Assembly (NCBI GenBank): GCA_022497155.1
Contig: MU385714.1
Span: forward strand, 248,001-312,000
Direction: 5' to 3'
DNA: 64,000 bases
From: Whalleya microplaca
Taxonomy: Eukaryota; Ascomycota; Sordariomycetes; Xylariales; Xylariaceae
Of the stretch, positions 12,240 through 24,847 are shown in pieces (position 1 is the stretch's first letter; each line of letters opens with the position of its first letter). The position numbers were made by a program, and so were the translations under genes. The notes beneath the pieces were generated by a model. That model was not told the DNA's origin. It saw only the letters and a list, made by a program, of their open reading frames with translations, and did no database searches.

Positions 12240-13114
12240 TCAATCGCTTCGCAACATGCTCTCGACGAGGTCGCCGAGGGGGCCCCAGAAGTCCTTGCCG
12301 CTGGCGAGGTTGTGCTCGTCGATGAAGAGGACGTACTGCTTGAAGGAGGTGTTGAGGTGGGGCTCGAGGCCGAGCTCGCGGATGACGGGGTAGTGGTGGC
12401 AGTAGATGTGGGCGTAGACGCGGTACATGCGCTTGAAGATCTGGCGGACGAGCGCGGGGAACGACTTGGGGAAGGGCACGCCGATGCGGCTCGGCAGCAC
12501 CGACTCGTTGTCGATGTTGCCCTGCACCCAGCCCATCAGCTGCTCGATGTACGCCGGCGCCGGCATCTTGGTCGGGCGTTTGTAGGTCTCGTTGTCTTGC
12601 CAGAGGTACTCGAATCTGCGGTAGCCGTGGTTAGCTAGGTGTCTATAACAGTGAATAACGGAGGGGTTTGTTCAGGGGACTCACTCGTCTGTGGCTTTCA
12701 TCTCCGGGCACGACTGCGGCGAGCAGAACTCCGTTATGGCCCCGTACAGCAGGTTGATCTGGTTGTAGAAATCCACCATGTTGACCGCGAGCCACTCGTT
12801 CTCGTCCTCGCCCTCGGGCAGCTTGACGACCTTGCGCAGGCTGCCGCCGCCGAGCGTCGCCTCGGCATATTGCCGTAGCTGGTAGCTGGTGTTGCCGCCC
12901 TTGCCGGCTCGGGAGCGGAATTGGTTGCGCGCGCGCTGGTTACTGCGGGTGGGGGAGGGAACCCGGTCAGTTGGAATTCTTGTGTATGGATCAGGAGCAT
13001 GTTGATGAAATAAATAAGTTGAACGTACACAGTCGTGACAAATGAGGACATCTTGTCCTCGAATCTTCGCAGAGGACTCTTGAGGACTTCTAGGGCTTCT
13101 GTTGACTGCGCCAT
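12240..13114 (-). CDS. MOB1: Mob1, activator of the Dbf2/LATS-type mitotic-exit kinase
   Basis: Exons in transcript order are 13114..13029, 12942..12685 and 12615..12240, with introns of 86 and 69 nt, giving 239 residues. Mob1 binds NDR/LATS kinases in the mitotic exit/septation initiation network. The conserved core is plain: [40 protein letters not shown], the zinc ligands ([10 protein letters not shown] and later the HIYCHHY segment) and [16 protein letters not shown], ending VESMLRSD. The start is ambiguous. The conserved Mob1 start would be the in-frame ATG at 13051 (218 residues), but the ATG at 13114 has a strong ACC-ATG-GC context, and another lies at 13162. I give 13114 and note the uncertainty. 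Exon 3 and exon 2 are very GC-rich. Confidence 0.92.
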
Positions 13115-14102
13115 GGTCACGGATGTTAGCGGGGCATGTTCTGCTATCGTACACGGATACATGGAGGCGGGACGTTGTAAGTCTGTGGGAGAATTACCTG
13201 GTTGCCGAGAGAATTATGGCCTGCGTATAAAGGTACAACACCAGACAGGTGGAATCGATTGCGAAGTTTGCTCTTTAAAGTAGTATGGTTGGATACGTAC
13301 CGGTGTTATCGTCACAGGCAATGGCATTGAAATGGGATTGGGATGTTTTGAATAGGTTGCTATGCAGCGCACGGGCCAGGAACACGGCTACCCCCCTTAC
13401 CCCCCAGATTGACGGCAGGGGACCCCTGAATGGACCCCACTATCTACTCTGCCATTCCCCATTACATCATCATCACATCTCTTCAACATCATCTACATAT
13501 ACATGTAGTACGTGATATCTTTCAAGTGTGTATTCAACTACTTCCTCAGACCTTCATTATATAATTCTAAACCTGCGTTAACTTCCACAAGATGTCTTCT
13601 CTCTCAGTATTCTTGAATTCAATCTTGATAAGTAGAGCCCTCTCAACCTCAAGCAGCTGTAACCATTTTTCAACTATACGCCTTGAGTGGCCTGAATGAC
13701 TTATTATCAATACAACTGACATTGAAGGGGTATCTACCTCATTAAGTCACACCAGAACATCAACACAATATGTCCCAAAAACATATAAAAGATATCAAAT
13801 ATTCCAATTGATATTTTTCCAGTGATTTTTTCATATAGCTCTTTATCGGCATATCAACTTACCGAAGACCCCAAAACTAGTCAAACAGACCCCGCAAAAT
13901 GAGATTCTTTCTCCAGGTTTTGGGGAACCCGGGTAATTGGATGCTTCGACAAGGGGGTTACGGTAAAGCCTTTAGAATGGTATTATAATATTGTCAAACA
14001 TTGTTAGCAAAACCCCCAGTAGGTATGAATGTCCTTCTCTGATCAGTCTGGTTTAACTACACCAACCACGGATATGACTTCTCTAAAAGGGGTGCAATAA
14101 AA
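13115..14102. other. Divergent intergenic region (MOB1 / six-hairpin glycosidase)
   Basis: Nearly 1 kb, becoming AT-rich after 13500. It must contain the promoters of both flanking genes. No gene is supported. Confidence 0.4.
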
Positions 14103-16629
14103 ATGCAGTTCTTATTCTACACTCTCTTGATTATAGTCTTTTTCAGCGTCTACGCTAGTTGTGAGATTGATAGACAGCGAGTAGTTCAGTCGTTCAACCC
14201 TCGCCGCAATGCCAGTTCCAGCACCACGCCCTTGCAAGTTGGCAATGGCAACTTCGCCTTTGGTGTAGATATTACAGGCCTACAGACCTTCAGCCCATTT
14301 GCAACGATGTCGACATGGGGTTGGCATAACTTCAGCTTGCCCACTACTGAGGGACAGACGTCCGTTGAGGGTCAGTATTCATCCCTTGGTCGTAAAGGAG
14401 ATGGCCTAAGACATGTCAGATTTCACCGGGTTGGATTGGTGGACCCATGGTCGACTGGTTAATTATAACCAACCGAACCCAGCAGAAGCTAACATTTCAG
14501 ATTGGCTTATACAAAACCCGCAAAGGGTGAACTTGGGAACAATTGGCTTCTCTTTCAATGATGTCGATGTTACCGAAGAAGTGCTCGGGGACAAATCTCA
14601 GACTCTTGATCTATGGACCGGAAAGATCTCGTCCTCGTTCACTTACAACGGAGCATTGGTTGAGGTCGAGACTTGGGTCGATCCAAATTCTGATACGGTT
14701 GGAGTCGCCGTAGAATCTGAGCTGCTATCTACGGGATCTCTTGGTATATTCTTTGATTTCCCCTTTCCAACTACCAATAAGTTTGAGGCACCTTTTGTCG
14801 GTGTCTTCAATGCTACAGATAAACATACGACCACTTTACAGATAGACAATAATGGTGCTTCTATTCAACATGATCTTGATGCTACCTCGTATCTGGTTTC
14901 TATTATCTGGACCGGCGCAGCTGAAATATCGAGACCAGTGGAAGGGAGTCGTCGATACTTGCTGCAACCATCGCGAGGGACCGAGAAGATTGAATTATCA
15001 GCGACTTTCTCTCCGGATTCAACCCCAAAAGTGCCATCTCTGAAGCAAATTCAATCTACATCTAAAGCTTGGTGGGAGTCTTACTGGAGCTCTGGGGCGT
15101 TTATCGACTTATCTGAGACGAAATCACCAAATGCCACTGAACTGCAGCGGAGAACAATATTGTCTCAATATCTTGCAGCTGTAAATTCTGCATCCACATA
15201 TCCACCACAAGGTAAATTGCTTCTCTCTCCAAGTTAGTACAAGTCGACTAACCGAAAACTACTGAAGAGTCTGGTAAGCATGACCCTTGAAACCTATCAT
15301 TCTATACCTGATTAGAGGTTTTATACTTTAATCTGATGCTTTTCCCATTAACGAAACCCGAAGGCCTGGTAAATAACGGATGGTACGGCAAGTTCCATGT
15401 GAGTCTTTAGATTCTTCTCATTACCCCATATTTGGCAGTAAGATAAATGATACTAACATGTGATACAGTTAGAGATGATACTATGGCACCTGCTTCAATT
15501 TGCTCGGTGGAATCAATTCTCATTATTGTGGCGTAGCCTCCCACATATGTATGACCAATATTTAAACTTATCGACGGATCGGGCTACGCGTCAAGGGTAC
15601 GGAGGTGCTCGTTGGGGAAAGATGACAGATCTCACTGGGAGATCAGCCCCGGGAGAGATCAACTCATTGCTGATATGGCAGCAACCTCATCCCATGTATT
15701 TCGCGGAGCTGGAATACAGATCCTTCCCCAACGAGACGACGCTGAGGTCTTGGGACGGGATACTCACGCCGACTGCGGACTTCATGGCATCATATGCGTT
15801 CTTCAACGAGTCGACGCAGGTCTACGATCTAGGTCCTCCATTATACCCAGTGTCTGAGAACACCAACCCAAATGTTACAATCAGCCCGGCTTTTGAGTTG
15901 GCTTATTGGAGATTCGGACTTGATGTTGCTATTAGATGGAAAGGACGGCAGAGTCTCGAGGTGCCCGCAAAGTGGGTGGACGTTCGGGATAACCTGGCAC
16001 CACTACCGGTTGCGGACGACGCATTTGCGGTCTACGAAGGCATTCCTAATATGTGGCAAAACACTACGGTGCAAGATCATCCAGCAATGTCGGCCATCTT
16101 CGGTCTCCTCCCTCCTCCGAGTAGCGGGCCCGCTCTCAATATGACGGTTGTTAGGAATACAGCGGACAAAATTCGAGATCTGTGGGACTTGAATGATTGC
16201 TGGGGTTGGGATTTCCCAATGCTGGCTAGTAAGCAATATTTCAAGTTTCAATCTACGTCTCCTTTTATATCCTCGTTTTGATATCATTATCACAGAGAGC
16301 CCACAGGGCAGCTTTCTTCTCAGAAAGATCCCCAGCCAACTTATAAACCTGGCTTAAAATAGCAACTGCTGACCATAGCTGCCGCAGTGAACTCACTACG
16401 ACTAGGAGATGCCGACCAGGCGGTAGCGTACCTCTTGCATCCTCTATTCACCTTCGACGATGCTGGATACCCCGAAGGTGGCTCGCGAGTCCCTACACCA
16501 TACTTCCCAGGGTCCAGTGCATTCTTGCTGACGATGGCCATGATGGCCGGTGGATGGGACGGCCAGGAAGGGACCCATTTCCCTGAAGGATGGGATGTTA
16601 GAGTTGAAGGCTTTGTGCCTGGTTTATAA
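14103..16629 (+). CDS. Secreted six-hairpin-type glycosidase-like protein
   Basis: Six exons: 14103..14370, 14420..15211, 15268..15273, 15364..15398, 15469..16228 and 16388..16629, giving 700 residues. The N-terminal 20 residues form a signal peptide (LLIIVFFSVYASC). Motifs include DFTGLDWWTHGRL, NNGWYGKFHLEM, GARWGKMTDLTG, LLIWQQPHPMYFAELEYR, WGWDFPMLAMNSLRLGDA and YLLHPLF, as in the (alpha/alpha)6-toroid superfamily of fungal six-hairpin glycosidases. Multiple N-glycosylation sequons fit secretion. The CAZy family and substrate are not clear to me; a plant or fungal wall polymer is likely. Exon 3 is only 6 nt (see findings). The last acceptor is a tandem pair 9 nt apart; the second (exon from 16388) restores the conserved LAMNSLRLGD. 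Confidence 0.85.
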
Positions 16630-19134
16630 TAGGCTAGTGACTGTCAAATAAATGAAATAAGAATCTCTATTAGATACGACAATTATAGACATTGTAATTA
16701 TTTGACAACACGTAGCCTAATACATGCAGAGTTTGTCAACGTATCAAAGCGTTGACCTCTCTCTTTTCCACTGCCGGCTTTAAATAAAAATAGGAGATAT
16801 TCTTAATGGATGTATACTCTTACATCGGTATCTGCTAGTGTCAAATATGAGAAGGCTGGGTGACTGATGATTGCATTACTGGCTTGGAGCTTAGGTGAAA
16901 GTCATTTTAGGTAGAAGCAAGCGTGATGCTGATCGCTGACAGAACCGCCTTGATAGCTTCCAAGCCTGGTACTAGGTACATTCCTCACTCAAATTGCTGA
17001 CGTTTCTTGTACCCATGGCTGACCGAAATGAAGGGGCGCCTATAATTCTTAGAGAAGCAATGGTATTTCCGATGGTTCTAAGTACAACGGCCCCAACTAC
17101 AGCACATTTGTCAAATGCCAGAGGTGCAAACCTATTCATCATTGGCAATGTGAATATAGCCGTCTTCCTTCGAATCTCCAGCAGAGCGTTATGATAATAA
17201 ACTGGCATCGCCTAGCAAGTTTTAGGTCACCTCGTTTGTAACTTTGGATAAATGCTCAGGGGAACACAAGGATCAGTCCTCCCATTTACTCGTGCTTCTC
17301 AACTACCTCACCATACCTTACCCCGTAAGCAATCCATGTCTGCTCCTCAGCCGTCCAATGCTTCACAGTCTTCATCTTACTAGGCTTTGCCCTATTGGTT
17401 GGAGGCCTCGTACTTAGGCTCATTCCTCGACGTGGCATATCTAGCGACATCCACTTTCACTGTGTGGAAGACCAAATGTTCAAAAAGGGTCGCAGCTGAG
17501 CTGACAGGGGCTTAAGAGCGCCGGGGTATATGCCGGAGCTGCTGAGAACTTTAGATATTTTAAGCATACAGGTGAGCTCAAGATCTTTTTATATCTGCTT
17601 AGAATGATGGGAATACCATTGAACGTGTTTGATAGAGTATCAGAAACAAAGGTATCATTTCCGACACGAGTAATCCTGTGTCCTTATGAAACTAGGCGGA
17701 TAATGAACTTCTTAGCAAGACTTCACCTGTATGACTTGCAACGAAACCTGGAAAGTGACAAGCTATCACTGCATACAGTAATCCTTACCCCTCAAGGAAT
17801 TACTTGTAAATCGTAGTCTATACCACAAGATACAAGCTGACATGAAGGAATCGCTAAGTCTGCCCCAAAAAGCAGCTGAACAGTGTACACCGCTGTGTTC
17901 TCGTTGGCGTATTGCGAACCTACGCCTTTTGGTATTTATTTATATGCGTAGTTTATTTTAATTATGTAGGCTTTACAGTATGTGCTTGTTTTTTCTTGCA
18001 TATCAATTTAATTCTCAATTGATAAAATGTTAGGAAGACATGGGAGATTTCAACTTGTACTCCTACAATGTGGCCGAGTTGGAGGCTGCTCCATTAGGTC
18101 TGGATATAGTCTATCGATATTCGTACTTTCGAGAAATTATTTCTTCGTCTTTCCTTACTCTTTAGTTATACCTAATCTGCCATGGTTGAGCAGTCGCTCC
18201 TAGTGAATGGGCATAGGTATCCAAATAGTTAGGTATGTGAAGCCTCTCGATAGTCCTGACTTATTATACACATGTACGTTCGTTCAAGGCGTATGCTACG
18301 CTGTACAAGTAGGTGACGTAAAGGGAGAGTCAGTGGGCTAGTATTTCATAAGTTGTCCCGACTGACAATAATAAAGTTATTACTTAGATGCTAAAAGAAT
18401 AATACATAGTAAGCCATGTTAAATCGAAATTTGACATCACTATCAGCCGCAGATCAAGGGTATACTATTGGTTGGGCGGCTTACTCGTTTCTGCTGACGC
18501 CATGGGTCAGTGAGTTAGTGATCTTAAAATAGACGATAGTCTCCACTAAGCTATTAACCTAACTTGGGTATATTCCGTAGGTGGATAACTTTCTCTCATC
18601 TTTTACATAGTACTTATCAAATAGCAGCCCTTTCCAAGCTCGCCAAATGTATGGTAGAAAGCTGCTGCCGGATGGAAAAAACCGACGTCGAAGAGGAATG
18701 GATTCATGAATAACATGGCTTCACTGATTTGACGTATTATTCATTGGTTGATACTCAAGTATAAAGTATTGCTGACGGAAAGAGTTCAAACAGTATCCCA
18801 ATTAAATCTCCTCCATACACAGTACAATCTATAAATTAGTGCTGTAGGGATATGCTGGTATAAAGCTGGGCTGGTGGTGGGCCAAATCGAGCCTCAAGTG
18901 TTAATCCTAGCAGCCCAGATCCATCAAATATGGATTCAAACTTGCGCCGTTCGGTCAGCTTCAAGTGTTCGCTCGATCGAGAACCTTAGCGTCTACGAAG
19001 ATCTTCAGCCTAGTCCACCGTTGTTTACCCCAGGCCGACCACCGCCTTAAATCATGGTATTATGATCACTTGTGTCCCGTGGCCAGCCATTATAGGCCTC
19101 ATCTTGACGAGCTCTGAATCCAACGTTCGTTTGG
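16630..19134. other. AT-rich gene-less stretch between two secreted glycosidases
   Basis: About 2.5 kb with frequent stops in all frames. The only hint of coding is a 54-codon minus-strand frame at 17450..17286 (see findings). No transposon ends or terminal repeats are recognised. The last few hundred bases should hold the GH55 promoter. Confidence 0.45.
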
Positions 19135-21705
19135 TTGCCCAAGATGATACTACCATGTCTCGTTCTTGGTTTGGTGCTGTCAGCTGCGGCTTTGCCGTCG
19201 ACAACACAAGATAACCCTCTTTTAGGCACTGCCTTCCAAGACATCGGCGATACACTGAATGAAATCCAATGCCCTTCTCTCTACCCAGAGGATCGTTCCA
19301 GCTACTGGTACGAGTCAATCAAGCACAATGGTAGACCCCCAGTTATCCGGAACGGGACATCCTGGCCAGTTTTTCGAAATGTGAAGACTATGTTCGGGGC
19401 GAAGGGAGATGGTGTCACCGACGATACAGAGGCTATCCAGAACGCCATTAACGCTGGCAATGGCTACGCCAAGAGAAACACGAGTAGCCTCGGAACGACA
19501 GGCCAACCGGCAGTGGTTTACCTTCCGAAAGGCATCTATGTCCTGGAAAATCCGATACAATTCTTCGTGGGCATGATTTTGATGGGAGATCCTACCGACC
19601 CGCCGACGATCAAAGCCGCCGGCAATTTCAGCGGAGACTACATGATCTACGCGAAGGATCCGAATCAGGGGTCGACCACAAACTTCTATATCGGAATGAA
19701 GAACGTCATCGTCGACTCCACGGCTTTCGACAAGGACAGGAACCTTACATTGGTAGACTGGAGTGTCAGCCAGGCGTGCCAGCTCGCGAATGTTCGATTC
19801 AACATGCCCTACGACTCTAAGGGACACATTGGAGTTGCTATGCCTGAAGGGGGATCAGCACTGATTATGGAGGATCTCTACTTCCACGGAGGTGTAATCG
19901 GGATCAGTGTGAACAACCAACAGTATCATTTCAAGAGCCTTACCTTCGATGGTTGTACAACGGCCATTTCGGTTCAACACTTATTTATGGGGCACTGTCA
20001 AGGATGCAAGTTTACGCTGTGTGGCATTGGCGTGGACACATCGAATACGACAGACGGTGCTGAAAAGCTCGGTACCTTCCTCATAACGGACTCGACCGTG
20101 GACAATACTGGGGCATTGGTCAACGCGGCAGCGACCAACGGGAGTTACGGTTCTGTTATCCTCGAGAATGTGCAAGTGGCCGATTCAGTTTCATCGACCG
20201 TTACCGTCGATGGCCGTATCATCTTATCTGGCAGTGTTTTGAAGGGCGAGACCTGGGTTTTAGGCAACAGCTATCTTCCGAAGAGTAAAAGTGGTGTATT
20301 CAAAAGCGGGAAGATACTATCTACAGAGAGAGCCGAGTCGCTCGTGGATAGCTCCGGAAGTTTTCATGTTTTACCTCCCCCAACATACAAGGAGCTCGGC
20401 CTTAACCATTTCATCAACGTGAAGGACGTGCCACAGTTCCCTGTAGCTGGTGATGGCAAGGCGGATGACACCGCTAATCTCCAAGCTATCATTAACAAGT
20501 ATGCTGGATGCAAGATTCTGTTCTTCCCATACGGCATATATCTTGTAACAGACACACTATACTTCCCGCCGGGAAGTCGAGTATTTGGCGAGGCCTGGTC
20601 CGCAATCTCGGCTTCAGGTAGCAGGTTCATCAATCCCGCCGTGCCTGTGCCGATGGTTCAAGTCGGCAAAGCCGGAGACGTCGGTGTGGCTCAGTTCAGC
20701 GACATGCTGTTTACAGTTTCAGATGTTCTCCCAGGTATGTGGTCTTGCTCTCCAAACAACAGGCAATGATGGCTAACAGTGACAGGTTGTAAACTCCTGG
20801 AAGTAAACATGGCCGCTGAAAAACCCGGAGATGTTGGCTTTTGGAATACACACTTCCGTGTAGGCGGTGCCGACGATTCAAAAGTCCAAGTGAATTGCGG
20901 ACCAGGGGTGACAACTGACCCAGGCCAGTGTAAAGCTGCTTTCATGCTGGCTCACTTCACTCCGAGTTCTTCAGCCTACGTTGATAATATGTGGGGTAAG
21001 CTCATGCTCTTGAATATCTCGATGACCCTTAGCTGACGAGTCCAGGCTGGACTGCCGACCATGATCTAGATAACGCAGAGAATCCTTCAACAAATCCGCA
21101 GTACATCTCCGTAGGCCGTGGCGTATTGATTGAGTCGACGAAACCCTCCTGGTTCATTGGATTTGCTAGCGAACACAACACACTATACGAGGTGAACATA
21201 AATAAGGCCGAGAACATCTTCATAGGATTCCAGCAGAGCGAGACACCTTACTGTATGCCGACCATCTCCTTTACTTACCCCTTTACCACGTGTTTTGGAG
21301 AGTGGAAATACTGATACCCACATAGGGCAAGGTAACAACTCGACACAGAACACGCCAAACCCTTGGTCCCCTGTGGCGCTCGACAGCGACCCGGATTTCT
21401 CCTGGTGTGCTTCCGACGATGCCCAGTGCCGCATGTCGGTCTACCAACGCATTTCTGACTCGAGAAATCTGAGCTTATATGCCGGCGGATTCTGGACTTT
21501 CTTCAACGACAACGAAGCTTGCGAGGGTGACTGCCAGAATGATGCCGTCCGTATAGATAACAGCACGGACGTGTATTACTTCGGCATCGGTGTGAACAAC
21601 GTTGCAAACCTCGTTGTCAAGGACGGGAAGGCGCTCGTCACAAGCGCCTCGAATAAGGGAGGCTGGTCTGCTAATGCGGCTGCGTATCTGGCGAATAGCT
21701 CCTAA
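19135..21705 (+). CDS. Secreted GH55 exo-beta-1,3-glucanase
   Basis: Four exons (19135..20734, 20786..20995, 21046..21252, 21326..21705) give 798 residues, the usual size of GH55 enzymes. A signal peptide (residues 1-20, LVLGLVLSAAALP) precedes two pectate-lyase-like right-handed beta-helix domains. The first opens with FGAKGDGVTDD at about 87-97 and the second with FPVAGDGKADDT at about 434. Typical GH55 segments are NMWGWTADHDLD, STKPSWFIGFASEHNTLYEV and GFQQSETPYWQGNN; the Glu in SEHNTLY lies in the region of the family's catalytic acid. GH55 enzymes remove glucose from non-reducing ends of laminarin-like glucans outside the cell. All introns are phase 1 and 50 to 73 nt. An alternative start at Met4 (19144) is possible. 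Confidence 0.94.
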
Positions 21706-22319
21706 CCCCTATCGATGGAACCCTACTAATTTATACGGGGTATAATGTCTAGGCAATTTGGAGAAGTTGCCTAAGGAGCAGATAGTAATTATGCCATAAT
21801 TAAATGTTTGATACCCTGTGGGCAAAGCCCTTCGCAGAATGTAAGTGAAGACGAGGATCGTTTTACTAGATAGTAATGGATTACGAGGAATACTGACTTG
21901 TGGGTCTGTGAGCTAAGGAGAGCCCACGCTTGCTGTGTCATTAGATGGTTGAGAACCTGCTGGAGTTGTAAGCATAGAGGCAAATATATGCACGTAGAGC
22001 AGCTTCCAAAAGATTGTGTCAATCAGCCACTTGCTATCAGGTAGATAGATGCGAGGCAAATGATATAGGTCAAGCTACTGGAAACCTGCGGCTGTATGAT
22101 AACATCACAGCAGGAAATTCTCCCTAGCCCTTACTTGCATTTCGCAAGATCTGCCTGTCCTACCGAATACGGTTGGTGACGGGGACATTTCACAATATTC
22201 TGTCCCTCAGTCCCATGCTGGATGCCTACTTCACTGTGGCACTCCTCATCTAGTGTGACCCATGCTCGCAAAAGAGGCACCGAATCTGACACCAGTCACT
22301 CTCGTTATGATTATCCTAC
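21706..22319. other. Convergent intergenic region (GH55 / LSM1)
   Basis: About 600 bp between two 3' ends. No gene is supported. Confidence 0.4.
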
Positions 22320-22961
22320 TCAAAGCAAGATCTCGCCCATATTCTCGCCCTCAAAGCCAATGGTAGCGAGCTTGTGTAGCCTAGACTTCTCCTTTGCTTT
22401 CTCTGTGCCTCTCCGCTCCTTCGCTAGCTTCTCAACCTCGTTAAGGTCACCCTTCTGGAAACCTGCCGGCGGCACGTCGTCTTTGTCGAGGTCGATCTCT
22501 CCAAGCAGAAGCACGTTCTCGCCTCGGATCAGGAAAATACCAAGTTGCTTATCGGCGTAGTAGCCTGTGGGCTGAGGGTCTGACGGTTCAGATGTAGTGA
22601 CGTATATGCGCTCGACAGTGTCCTGTAGAACCAGGTTGGCTAAGAAGGCATCCTGTTAGCACTCGGCATGGGGTGGAAGTTGCGCAACGGTAGCACGTAC
22701 CGAATTGATCCCAACTCCTCAGTATACCGATCAACTTCCGGCCATCTCGCAGACATATCAGAAGCTTCTCTATCTACGGCGTCAGCTAATATACTACTAG
22801 CAATGCGCTGACTCCATTTTGTTAGATGCCTTACTATCCGTCAAATCAAGTAGCTGCGCGGCGGTGGTGAACATCTGAGGAGGTAGCTGTTGGGGCTGGG
22901 GCGGAGCAGCGCGCCCAAGAGAGGGCTGCTGAGGCGCATCGTGAATAGTTAAGTTCTCCAT
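22320..22961 (-). CDS. LSM1: LSm1, cytoplasmic mRNA decapping activator
   Basis: Exons 22961..22835, 22769..22701 and 22639..22320 (introns 65 and 61 nt, all phase 1) encode 171 residues. Lsm1 is the subunit that distinguishes the cytoplasmic Lsm1-7 ring, which binds the 3' ends of deadenylated mRNA and promotes decapping. The Sm1 motif is seen in TAAQLLDLTDKKLLICLRDG and KLIGILRSWDQFANLVLQDT. Sm2 is seen in LGIFLIRGENVLLLGEID. The C-terminal helix extension, characteristic of Lsm1, is highly charged (EVEKLAKERRGTEKAKEKSR). The N-terminal 28 residues are Gln/Pro-rich and unconserved. The central exon is only 69 nt, so the gene is invisible as a single open frame. Confidence 0.94.
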
Positions 22962-24847
22962 CATATCATCTGATTAGTGCTCTCGAAGGTGATTGAGTTG
23001 GTGTCGCACCAATCCATGGAGAAATTGGCCGATTTTATCTTTGCTTAGTTACGGAATTCTCAACGCGACCATCTGTGGAAGTTTTCTGTGGAAGTTTGCT
23101 GCTAATGTGCTCTTAGCGATACTGTGGTGGTCATTCGCAATTGTACATCCGATGTGCAGCGCTTTGAGGTGATACGTCCCACTGAGTGTAAACTGCGGCA
23201 CAAAACTTAACGCGCTGACCATTACTTAAGCCACCGCCACAGCTCAAGCCCCATCTATGTCATAATTAGGCTACGGAGGTACATCTTGTGCCCCTCCATC
23301 CGTGCGTCAGCCCTGGTGGCTCCCCCTATTGTCTTTTACTCCCGAGATATTAAACCAGGGAATAAGAGTCTCTGGCCTTAGAGCCTCACAACTTTGAACC
23401 AACGACTTTACAACCCTATTGCAAGTTCAGATAAGAGCATGGTCCTTTGAAACGCTACTTGCTATTCTACATATCAAACAGTTGAGACAGTCTAAAGAAG
23501 GCTGCCAGTCAATCCAACTAGGTACATCTAGTTGTTCACTCTTACGATACAACGTTCTCCAATCCAGCCCCCTTCTCCTGCTTTTAATGACCTCGCGTGC
23601 CTCCGTTTCACATCTACACAGTAGGTGGTCCCTTCGAATATAAAGTTTGTTAGTTGCAACACGCCTTTTTACTTCGACATGTTTCGATATAAAGAAAGAC
23701 GAGGGTAGAATGATACCCACGTCGGCTTTCTTCAATCCGTCCATGAAGGGATAAGCATCTGTTTCAGCTACTGCTAACCCTGTTCTATCCATCGATATGA
23801 CTGCCACTCCATATAGTTGCCAAGATCGCGATAAGCGAGGCGGAGAACAGTCTAAAAACTCTATTCTTTGCATTCGTCTGGTCTGGAGTTTATCTTGCTT
23901 ACAGGGTGTCTAATCTTGTCACGTCTCCTGAGTTCTAGAATGCTACCTCGTCCGACCTACTGCAGCATCCCCACAGCTGGGTCTTCCGTGAAGTACGCAG
24001 TATAGAAATTACTTATGTTGTATTCTATCATCAGCCAACTTGCGCCTCCGGAGTCTCCATGTCACTAGTCACAGAGTGAAAACATCTTGTTTCTCCATGA
24101 TTAGTAGCCTAATCTACACTCTTAGGCAGTTCTCGTAGCTGCGCTGATCGGAAGATCTAGAAATAAACATCCCACGTTTATGAACGACCAGGGGCCTTTT
24201 CAACGAGCTCCATTTACACCATACGTATGTACGCGTACATAGACGGTGATGCATGTTGCGGCTGTTAATAGACGTCACATGGCTTCGAACGACATCCTCG
24301 GTATGAGCCGGTGTTCCAAATTAGGACGAACATTCAATGCGGCCTCGTCTATTTACTGCCAAGTCAACAACTCGCATTGCTTGTCATGTCCTCAGTGCAT
24401 TTCCTACCACTGTTTCTAGTTGTAGATCACACAGCTGTCCAAAGTAGTTGAGAGAGTCACCAGGTCAAATAAGAAGATCAGACGGGACAGTTCTAGGAGA
24501 CCCCGGTTGTGTCTGCGGCCGTGCGGGCCTCACACCCCCGTTCCCGGGTCTGCGGACTTGCCAGGGGTTTCACCACGTCTTTCCCAATTTGGACTCAACG
24601 CCCAATCTTTAGATGTCACGCATGAATAGGCTCTATCTGGCTCGCTCGATCGACTTGGTAGAGCTAAGCGAGAAATATGGGAGCAGACACGTTCTTGGCT
24701 TGTTAGTTGCCATATGGGCGGGCAATGGCATTGCTCGTTCGTTTCAATCCATCCACTCGTTCTCTTTTCATTCTTCTAATAGCATTTCTGTCTTGACGAC
24801 ATATATGTCCTGGAGACGAACACTTATACGTCACGAGTTATGGATAC
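22962..24847. other. Intergenic region between divergent LSM1 and membrane-protein genes
   Basis: 1.9 kb. A 148-codon minus-strand frame (23873..23427) has no recognisable domain. A GC-rich patch lies at about 24490-24560, upstream of the membrane-protein gene, and may be part of its promoter. Confidence 0.4.

Noticed and set aside
23427..23873. 148-codon minus-strand frame between LSM1 and the membrane-protein gene
   Set aside because: No recognisable family or conserved motif; could be real but I cannot support it.
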